Assembly (NCBI GenBank): GCA_947479055.1
Contig: CANJYE010000023.1
Location: 1 to 46,393, forward strand
Reading direction: 5' to 3'
Source of the DNA: Erythrobacteraceae bacterium
GTDB taxonomy: Bacteria > Pseudomonadota > Alphaproteobacteria > Sphingomonadales > Sphingomonadaceae
DNA length: 46,393 bases
The position numbers and the translations under genes were made by a program. Of this stretch, positions 32,998 to 39,180 are shown piece by piece. Every line of letters begins with the position of its first letter. Within the stretch, counting starts at the first letter, position 1. The notes under the pieces were generated by a model that made no database searches, was not told the origin of the DNA, and was given only the letters and a program-made list of their open reading frames with translations.

Positions 32998-34223
32998 CCC
33001 GCGTTCTGATCTGGGCTACGCATCTCCAGACCGATATCCTCGCGCTGGCGCTCCATCTCGACCGTTGCCGCGATATTGCGCTGATGGTCGTCACTCCCGA
33101 TCGCGACATATACCTGCACGAGCCTTGCGCTCTTGCGCGCCGGTTTGCCGCGCCGCTGCTCGATCGCAACCATCCGGCCACCGCCGGACTGGCGCGCGAT
33201 TTCGCGGCCGATGTGGTGGTGGCTGACAATCACGTTCCGCCCAAAGGCATGGCCCCGCGCCTGTTCTACATGTGGCACGGCATGGGCTGGAAGGCGCGCA
33301 GCGCGCTCGATCTCAAGGTCTTCTATCATCAGGTCCGCCAGCTCACCGGCCACGATCCGCGCGATCCCAATCCCTGCTTCCGGGCGCAATGCTATGGCCC
33401 GACCGACCGCGCCTGGCGGGTGCGCAACTGGGGCCTGCCCGCTTCCGCCTGCGTGCCCATCGGCATGTGCTTTGCCGACCTGCTGCTCGATCCGCCCTAT
33501 GCGCGCGAGGATCTGGCCGGGCATTACCGGATTGACGTGGCCCGCCGGAAGACTGTTTTGCTGGCGATCACCTGGCATTATGGCGGGATCTTCGCGCAGA
33601 AGCCGGGGCTGGGCCGCATGCTGCGCAGCCTCATCGGCCGCAGCGCTGCCCAGTGTGAGGATATCGTCTTTCTCGACCGGATCATTGCCCGGGTCGGCAG
33701 CAGCGGGGCGAACCTGCTGATCTGCCTGCACGATCGCCATCGCTACGATCCCGCTTTCCTCACCATGGTGGAGCAGCGCGCCCGCGCACATGATTTCATC
33801 GAAATTCGCTTCAAGAACGAACATCCCGACAACATGGCCGACCTCCTTGTGGCGGATGTGATGATCTCCAACCTCTCCTCGTTTCTGGCCTATCATTACC
33901 TGCTGCGCCGCCCGGCGCTGCACATTCTCCCTGCCGATCCAGACAGCGCCCGGATCGAGCGGCAGATGATGCTGTTCTCGCGCATCCGCCTGCGCCGTGG
34001 GCTGGCGCGGGGCGCTGCTTGGATGCTCGATCCGCACGACACCGGCGGCCCGATCGTGCGCACGCCGGACGAGGCGATGAGGGCGCTTGATGCCGCGCTC
34101 GACGATCCGCAGTCCGGGCGCGAGCCGACCGGACGCTGGCTGGAGAAGCACATTCCCATGCTTGACGGGAAGGCCTGCGAGCGCTTCCGGCAGGCCATCG
34201 TGGAATTCTGCGCAGCAGGCTGA
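32994..34223 (+). CDS. CDP-glycerol glycerophosphotransferase-like (TagF/TagB-type) protein
   Basis: This 409-residue protein shows the C-terminal GT-B-like pattern of teichoic-acid glycerophosphotransferases: MWHGMGWKARSALD near residue 93, ITWHYGGIF, LLICLHDRHRYD, IEIRFKNEHPDNMADLLVAD and ISNLSSFLAYHYLLRRPALHI, the counterpart of the D-Y-S-S-x-x-F-D motif. It would transfer a polyol-phosphate or related group onto a glycan. Such enzymes are well known in Gram-positive walls and less common in alphaproteobacterial capsules or O-chains. It ends the operon. A CDP-glycerol synthase (TagD) is not seen in the window. The similarity is family-level by eye, so the donor is uncertain. Confidence 0.65.
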   Translation: MTRVLIWATHLQTDILALALHLDRCRDIALMVVTPDRDIYLHEPCALARRFAAPLLDRNHPATAGLARDFAADVVVADNHVPPKGMAPRLFYMWHGMGWKARSALDLKVFYHQVRQLTGHDPRDPNPCFRAQCYGPTDRAWRVRNWGLPASACVPIGMCFADLLLDPPYAREDLAGHYRIDVARRKTVLLAITWHYGGIFAQKPGLGRMLRSLIGRSAAQCEDIVFLDRIIARVGSSGANLLICLHDRHRYDPAFLTMVEQRARAHDFIEIRFKNEHPDNMADLLVADVMISNLSSFLAYHYLLRRPALHILPADPDSARIERQMMLFSRIRLRRGLARGAAWMLDPHDTGGPIVRTPDEAMRALDAALDDPQSGREPTGRWLEKHIPMLDGKACERFRQAIVEFCAAG

Positions 34224-34225
34224 GA

Positions 34226-34256
34226 CTTTCCGCCGTCCCCGCGTCAGGCGGGAAAG
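34226..34256. terminator. Bidirectional terminator-like stem-loop
   Basis: CTTTCCGCC (34226-34234) and GGCGGGAAAG (34247-34256) pair with a one-base bulge, right between the convergent stops of the glycan operon and the LLM gene. The flanking CTTT and AAAG give short U-rich tails in both directions. The right arm lies within the last codons of the LLM gene. Confidence 0.45.
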
Positions 34257-35575
34257 AAGCGGTTCTCCGGGCGGGGCAGGCCGAGATGGTCGCGCAGCGT
34301 CGTGCCGGTATAGTCCTTGCGGTAGATGCCCCGGCGCTGGAGTTCGGGCACCACCTTGTCGCAGAAATCCTCCAGCCCGCCGGGCAGGTAGGGGAACATC
34401 ACGTTGAACCCGTCGCAGGCGCGCTGCGCCAGCCATTCCTCCATCGCGTCGGCGATCATGCCCGGCGTGCCGACGAAGGCGAGACCGGAATAGCTGCCGG
34501 CTTTCTGCGCCAGTTCGCGGATGGTGATGTCGGGCCTCGCCCGGACATATTCCAGCATCTGGTGCTGTCCGCTGCGGCTGGCACCGGTTTCCGGAATGGG
34601 CGGCAGCGGCCCGTCCGGATCATAGCCCGAGACATCATGGCCGAGCATGATGTTGAGCGAGCGGATGCCGCTTTCGTAATGGACCATGCTGTCGAGCAGC
34701 GCATGTTTGGCCTGCGCCTCTTCCAGCGTGTCGCCCACCACCACGAACAGGCCGGGCAGGATCTTGCAATGATCAGGATCGCGCCCGACCCGCGCCATCC
34801 GCGCCTTGATATCGTTGTAGAAGGCCTGCCCGTCGGGAATGCTCGATGCGAGGCCGAAAATCACTTCGGCGGTTTCGGCGGCAAGCTGGCGGCCCGCCTC
34901 GGATGCGCCCGCCTGGACGATCACCGGCCAGCCCTGCACCGGCCGGGCAATGTTGAGCGGCCCGCGCACGGCGAATTCCCGTCCCTTGTGATCAAGGACA
35001 TGCATCCGCTCGGGATTGAAATAGACCCCGCTTTCGGCATCGCGGATGAAGGCATCGTCGGCGAAGCTGTCCCACAGCCCGGTCACCACGTCGAAATATT
35101 CGCGCGCCCGGACATAGCGGGCATCGTGATCGGGCTGGGTTTCGTAGCTGAAATTGAGCGCGGCGTCGGGGTTGGAGGTGGTGACGATGTTCCACGCGGC
35201 CCGCCCGCCGCTGATATGATCCAGCGAGGCGAAGCGCCGGGCGACATGGAACGGTTCCTCGAAGCTGGTCGAAGCGGTGGCGACGAGGCCGATCCGGCTG
35301 GTCTGCACCGCCAGCGCGGAGAGCAGCGTCATCGGTTCGAACGAGGTCACGGTATGGCTGCGCTTCAAGGCTTCCACCGGCATGTTCAGCACGGCGAGGT
35401 GATCGGCCATGAAGAAGGCATCGAACTTGGCCGCTTCCAGCCGCTGGGCCATGCGGGTCAGGTGGGCCAGATTGAAATTGGCATCGCTCCATGCGCTGGG
35501 AAAGCGCCACGCCCCGGTGTGGATGCTGGCAGGGCGCATGAACGCACCGAAATGAAGCTGGCGGCTGGAAGTCAT
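34244..35575 (-). CDS. NtaA/SnaA/DszA-type LLM flavin monooxygenase
   Basis: The 443-residue enzyme begins RQLHFGAFMRPASIHTGAW and contains FDAFFMADHLAVL, TSRIGLVATASTSFEEP and HISGGRAAWNIVTT, signatures of the FMNH2-dependent NtaA/SnaA/DszA group, followed by the characteristic long insertion and VFGxA-like VIFGLASSIPDGQ. These two-component enzymes oxidise aminopolycarboxylates, sulfones, ketones or similar compounds with reduced flavin from a separate reductase; none is adjacent. It is about 100 residues longer than the block 1 LLM protein, as expected of this subgroup. It follows the GMC subunit gene by 82 bases on the same strand. Confidence 0.9.
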   Translation of the reverse strand: MTSSRQLHFGAFMRPASIHTGAWRFPSAWSDANFNLAHLTRMAQRLEAAKFDAFFMADHLAVLNMPVEALKRSHTVTSFEPMTLLSALAVQTSRIGLVATASTSFEEPFHVARRFASLDHISGGRAAWNIVTTSNPDAALNFSYETQPDHDARYVRAREYFDVVTGLWDSFADDAFIRDAESGVYFNPERMHVLDHKGREFAVRGPLNIARPVQGWPVIVQAGASEAGRQLAAETAEVIFGLASSIPDGQAFYNDIKARMARVGRDPDHCKILPGLFVVVGDTLEEAQAKHALLDSMVHYESGIRSLNIMLGHDVSGYDPDGPLPPIPETGASRSGQHQMLEYVRARPDITIRELAQKAGSYSGLAFVGTPGMIADAMEEWLAQRACDGFNVMFPYLPGGLEDFCDKVVPELQRRGIYRKDYTGTTLRDHLGLPRPENRFFPA

Positions 35576-35657
35576 GCAATGGGCCCGGATACTGTCGTAA
35601 GGAAGTGCAATCCTAAGCGCGGGGCCAGTGCTTGGAAAGCGAAGCCTTTTTCCGGCC

Positions 35658-36065
35658 CTACACTTTTGTCCAGATCGGCCCCCGCTCGATCACTTGTCGG
35701 AGCGAGCCGTTGGCGAGATAGGCGGGGGTCTCGTCAGGGTCGATCGGCTGGGATATCTGGCCGGTGTAGTGCAGCACCGCCTGCACCGGCGGGGTGGTGT
35801 AATAGGCGCCATAGGCGGCCAGCCGGACGGCGTGCCATGCCTCGGTATCGGCTTCCACGGCGTCGAGCGTGCCAGCTGCCGCGAACAGGCGGGTACCGCG
35901 CAGCAAGTCGGGGACGATATCGGGCCTCAGCCTGATGAGTTTGTCCAGCCCTTCGCCCGCAACGCCTACCGCATTGCCGGCCGGCATGCCGTGGGCGGCG
36001 GGCAGGGCGAGATCGACGATCCCGGCAAAGGCCTGCCGGTCGGCTTCGGGGATGCGACTGCTCAT
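35658..36065 (-). CDS. Small subunit of GMC dehydrogenase (gluconate 2-dehydrogenase subunit 3-like)
   Basis: The 135-residue protein has no signal peptide and no membrane segment. Its ATG overlaps the GMC gene stop (ATGA), the arrangement of small partner subunits of gluconate- or fructose-dehydrogenase-type enzymes, and it ends with a Y-T-T-P-P-V-Q-A-V-L-H-Y-T-G segment like that of subunit-3 proteins. Usually the subunit carries a Tat signal that exports the complex; none is seen here, so the enzyme may be cytoplasmic. The assignment rests on size, coupling and partial pattern, not on a firm family match. Confidence 0.55.
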   Translation of the reverse strand: MSSRIPEADRQAFAGIVDLALPAAHGMPAGNAVGVAGEGLDKLIRLRPDIVPDLLRGTRLFAAAGTLDAVEADTEAWHAVRLAAYGAYYTTPPVQAVLHYTGQISQPIDPDETPAYLANGSLRQVIERGPIWTKV

Positions 36066-37666
36066 GTCGGGGTCCTTTGCGAACGGCGTTCCCGCACCAG
36101 TTGTTCCGCCCCGCGCTGGGCCAGCGCGCAGATCGTGCCGGTGGGATTGACCGCACCGGAGGAAGGGAAGATCGATCCGTCGAAGATGTAGAGATTGGGC
36201 ACGTCATGCGTGCGGCCCCAGCGATCCACGACCGAGCGGGCCGGATCGTCGCCCATCCGGGCCGAGCCGAGCAGATGCGCACCGCCGCAATCGGGGTTGA
36301 CCACCATCGGCCAGGTGGCGTTCGCGCCCATTTCGGTCATCGCCTCGCAGGCTCTGGCCACGTTGAATTCCAGCAGTTTGCGGCTGTTTTCGGAAACGGT
36401 GTAGATCAGTTTGGGCGCGGGCAGGCCATCGCTGTCGGTCAATTCCTCGTCCAGTTCCACCCGGTTGTGGTCTTCGGGCAGATCCTCGCAGAACACGGTC
36501 AGGAAGGCGGCGCGGTTGAAGGCGGCGGCCACCCCGGCCTGCAGATCGGCACCGTGGCCCATCCCCATCGCAAACGACAGCGGCCCGCCATGGGGTGACA
36601 GGCTCCACTTGCTGCCGCGCACGAAGCCGCGAGAGGGATCGGAATTGTAGAACTGCATCGAATAGACCAGCTGGCCGAACGGGCCGGTCCAGCTGTCCAT
36701 CGGCTCGTCGAAGGCGGCGACTACCGAACCGGTCGGGTGCAGCATCAGCCCGCGCCCGACGAGGCCCGAGGAATTGGCCAGCCCATCGGGGAAGCGGGCC
36801 GAGCGCGACAGCAGCATCAGCCGCGCCGTGCCCACGCCGTTGCAGCATAGCACCACCACATTGGCTCTGACCCGGTGTTCCTCGCCCGAACGGTCGATAT
36901 AGATCGCGCCAGTGGCAAGGCCCTGGGCATCGACCGTGACTTCGCGCACCCTTGCCCCGGTGATCAGCCGCGCGCCAAGTTCGATCGCCTCGGGCCAGTG
37001 GGTGAGATTGGTGGCGGCTTTGGCGTTTTCCGGGCAGCCGACCATGCAGGTGCCGCGCCTGACGCAGGCGTTGCGGCCCTTGTAGGCGCGCGAGGGGATG
37101 GCGTTGCTGCCCGGCCACCAGTGCCAGCCCTTGCGGTTCATCGCCGCGCCGAAGCGCGTGCCGAGCTTGCCGATCGGCAGCGGCGGCAGGGGATAGGGCG
37201 CGTGGTCTGGCCAGGCCGGATCGCCGTCCAGCCCGGACAGGCCCATGTCGGCTTCGGCCCGGTCGTAGAATGGGGCCAGCTCGTCATAGGAAATCGGCCA
37301 GTCATTGCCGACGCCGTCCATGCTGCGCACGCGGAAATCGGCCGGGGTCAGCCGGTGCCACAGCGCCGTCCACAACACGGTCGAACCGCCGACCGCGTTG
37401 TAGAGCATCGGCCGCATCGGGCATTCATCGACATTGATCGGATAATCGGCTTCCAGCAGCCGGTCGTTGGGGTTGGGGCTCCAGCGCTTTTCGGCCAGCA
37501 CTTCCCAATCCTCGCGGCGGCCGACGAACTTGTCGGGATCGGGCCATTCGCCCTGTTCGAGGCACAGCACGTCGATGCCGTTCGCCGCCAGCTCGCGCGC
37601 CGTCACCCCGCCGGATGCCCCCGCGCCGATGATCAGGACATCCGCTTCCAGTGCCGCTTCAGCCAT
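36062..37666 (-). CDS. GMC-family oxidoreductase (gluconate-dehydrogenase-like large subunit)
   Basis: This 534-residue flavoenzyme starts with ADVLIIGAGASGGVTARELA (FAD motif). It contains NAVGGSTVLWTALWHRL in the substrate domain and the cysteine-bearing stretch CVRRGTCMVGCPENAKAATN (about residues 201-220), a feature of this GMC branch. It ends with the catalytic H in GGAHLLGSARMG and N in AVNPTGTICALAQR. It oxidises a hydroxyl group, passing electrons probably to a quinone or cytochrome. Together with the small subunit and LLM gene it forms a minus-strand operon. It is from a different branch than the GMC enzyme at 8277-9905. Confidence 0.9.
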   Translation of the reverse strand: MAEAALEADVLIIGAGASGGVTARELAANGIDVLCLEQGEWPDPDKFVGRREDWEVLAEKRWSPNPNDRLLEADYPINVDECPMRPMLYNAVGGSTVLWTALWHRLTPADFRVRSMDGVGNDWPISYDELAPFYDRAEADMGLSGLDGDPAWPDHAPYPLPPLPIGKLGTRFGAAMNRKGWHWWPGSNAIPSRAYKGRNACVRRGTCMVGCPENAKAATNLTHWPEAIELGARLITGARVREVTVDAQGLATGAIYIDRSGEEHRVRANVVVLCCNGVGTARLMLLSRSARFPDGLANSSGLVGRGLMLHPTGSVVAAFDEPMDSWTGPFGQLVYSMQFYNSDPSRGFVRGSKWSLSPHGGPLSFAMGMGHGADLQAGVAAAFNRAAFLTVFCEDLPEDHNRVELDEELTDSDGLPAPKLIYTVSENSRKLLEFNVARACEAMTEMGANATWPMVVNPDCGGAHLLGSARMGDDPARSVVDRWGRTHDVPNLYIFDGSIFPSSGAVNPTGTICALAQRGAEQLVRERRSQRTPT

Positions 37667-37675
37667 TCATCCATC

Positions 37676-37705
37676 CCGTCATGCCAGATTTGTCTGTTAT
37701 GACGG
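37676..37705. promoter_or_regulatory. Inverted repeat in GMC / NTF2-like divergent promoter region
   Basis: CCGTCAT (37676-37682) and ATGACGG (37699-37705) are perfect 7-bp arms 16 bases apart, centred about 25 bases upstream of the GMC start. A second, imperfect dyad, CCGCTTC with GAAGTGG, follows shortly after (about 37713-37732). The dyads are candidate operators controlling the two divergent transcripts. Confidence 0.4.
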
Positions 37706-37845
37706 CATTGTTCCGCTTCTGTAGCGAAGTGGCAAGGGGGCTTCCGCTGAGTCCAAGCATGGACTGCGAAATCGGCGTTGCAGTCCATCGGCTGCTTCTC
37801 GTAGAAGATGCGGGCCGCTGTGCCGGTCGGCTGGGAGAGTCCGAA

Positions 37846-38286
37846 ATGAGTGAATCCGAAAATCTCAAGATCGTTGCGGCCGTCTATGAATCGTTCCGGG
37901 CGGGCGACCTGGCGGGCGTGGTCAAGAACTACGCACCCGGCGCGATCACCCGTGATGCGATCAGCCTGCCCTATGGCGGCATCTATACCGGCCCCGACGA
38001 GGCGCTCGGCAAGGTCAGCAAGATGCTGGAGGTGTGGAAGGACATCGACGTGAAGATCGAGGCGATGACTTCCGGCGACGGCCATGTCATCGCCTATGGA
38101 TCATGGACGGCGACTGGCACGAAAACCAACCTGCGCGTCACCCTGCCGCTCCTCGAAGTGTGGCGGCTGGAAGATGGCAAGGTGGTGTTCGTCGAACCGG
38201 TCTATGCCGACACCTTCCTCGCCAACAAGGCGCTCGGGCATGAACCGGCTGAAGCCGACTATGCGCACGCCCTGACCCCGGCTTGA
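37846..38286 (+). CDS. NTF2-like / SnoaL-like small protein
   Basis: The 146-residue protein starts MSESENLKIVAAVYESFRAG, has SLPYGGIYTGPDEALGKV after the helices, and SWTATGTKTNLRVTLPLLEV in the sheet. It is a paralogue of the protein at 13355-13768. The start is set by GGGAGAG just before the ATG at 37846; upstream codons lack similarity. Catalytic residues cannot be assigned safely. Gene order (divergent from a GMC operon, next to ABM proteins and a TonB receptor) suggests binding or isomerising an intermediate of the same catabolic pathway. Confidence 0.8.
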   Translation: MSESENLKIVAAVYESFRAGDLAGVVKNYAPGAITRDAISLPYGGIYTGPDEALGKVSKMLEVWKDIDVKIEAMTSGDGHVIAYGSWTATGTKTNLRVTLPLLEVWRLEDGKVVFVEPVYADTFLANKALGHEPAEADYAHALTPA

Positions 38287-38317
38287 CCGCCCTAGCCCTG
38301 CTTGTGCAGCCTTGTAC

Positions 38318-38620
38318 CTATTGGTGCGAGGCGAAGAACCGCAGCTCCATGTCGGACGCGAGACACGCCATAACCGGCGGAACCAGCCGGTCGTGGAAGT
38401 CGATATGCATGTGGTGTTCGAATGCGGCCTCGTCGCGGAACGTGGCGACGCAGTAGAACAGGTTGGGGTCATCATCGGCCTGGAGCAGTTCGTAGACCAG
38501 CGCATCGGGCTCATGCGCGAAGACGAGGTGCTTCAGTTCGGTCTGCAAGACTATGAATTCGTTGCACTTTTCTGGGCGGACCCGCAGGGTTGCGATGAAG
38601 GACTTGGCTGTGGTGGGCAT
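38318..38620 (-). CDS. Antibiotic biosynthesis monooxygenase (ABM) family protein
   Basis: The 100-residue protein matches the ABM/quinol monooxygenase ferredoxin-like fold: KSFIATLRVRPEKCNEFIVL for the first strand and helix, ALVYELLQADDDPNLFYCVATFRDEAAFEHH in the middle and a C-terminal strand MELRFFASHQ. Such proteins oxidise quinols or act as small heme or ligand proteins without a cofactor. It lies 14 bases after a second ABM gene on the same strand, making a co-transcribed pair. Confidence 0.78.
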   Translation of the reverse strand: MPTTAKSFIATLRVRPEKCNEFIVLQTELKHLVFAHEPDALVYELLQADDDPNLFYCVATFRDEAAFEHHMHIDFHDRLVPPVMACLASDMELRFFASHQ

Positions 38621-38634
38621 GGTGTGTCTCCGCT

Positions 38635-38922
38635 TCAGACGAGGTCGTAGAGATATTCGCGGCTGTAGAAGCCATCCATGCAGGCCACCGTCTGCTCGAT
38701 CAGCGGCACGTTCTTGGGGTTCTGCTGGTGGGCCTCGTCGCCCGCATCGGTGATGAAGCTTTCGTACACGGCGAACATCCCCGGTTCGGCCAGGCGGTAG
38801 AACTTGTAGGCTTGGGTTTCCGGCTCTTCCTTGCTGATTTCCTCCATCAGGCCGGCCAGCCGGATGAACTCGCCTTCCATCTCCGGCTTGATCCGGAACC
38901 TCGAAACAAATGTGCAGGCCAT
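38635..38922 (-). CDS. Antibiotic biosynthesis monooxygenase (ABM) family protein
   Basis: This 95-residue protein starts MACTFVSRFRIKPEMEGEFI and has AYKFYRLAEPGMFAVYESFI, again the ABM fold. It is only loosely similar to its neighbour at 38318-38620, so the pair may work as a heterodimer or on different intermediates. The start has GGAGAGAGCCC immediately upstream. It is the first gene of the pair and is divergent from the TonB receptor across a region with two direct-repeat operator-like sites. Confidence 0.75.
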   Translation of the reverse strand: MACTFVSRFRIKPEMEGEFIRLAGLMEEISKEEPETQAYKFYRLAEPGMFAVYESFITDAGDEAHQQNPKNVPLIEQTVACMDGFYSREYLYDLV

Positions 38923-38970
38923 GGGCTCTCTCCGTGTTTTCTGCCCTCTATTGAAGGGCGAAATATGATC

Positions 38971-39003
38971 TTGTCTAGACAGGACTATCCTTGTATAGAC
39001 AGG
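38971..39003. promoter_or_regulatory. Tandem operator-like repeats upstream of the TonB receptor
   Basis: TTGTCTAGACAGG (38971-38983) and TTGTATAGACAGG (38991-39003) are 12/13 identical and start 20 bases apart, close to two helical turns. The first contains the palindrome TGTCTAGACA. The pair could also hold a weak plus-strand promoter: TTGTCT and TATAGA are spaced by 17 bases. They lie in the divergent space between the ABM pair and the receptor gene, so one regulator could control both. Confidence 0.55.
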
Positions 39004-39180
39004 TTTACCGATTCAGTGAGGACAATTGTGGTCGGGACGGCGGTGCGGAAGAAGGTTGATCCGCCCGTCATGTAAAGCTGAAAGTGCCAGACGTTCCTCA
39101 TTGTCGAGGCATGCACGGCCTTTCGCAAGGCACAGATGGTATCGTCGCAGCAGGCGAACCGACATGGGAGAGATCGTATC

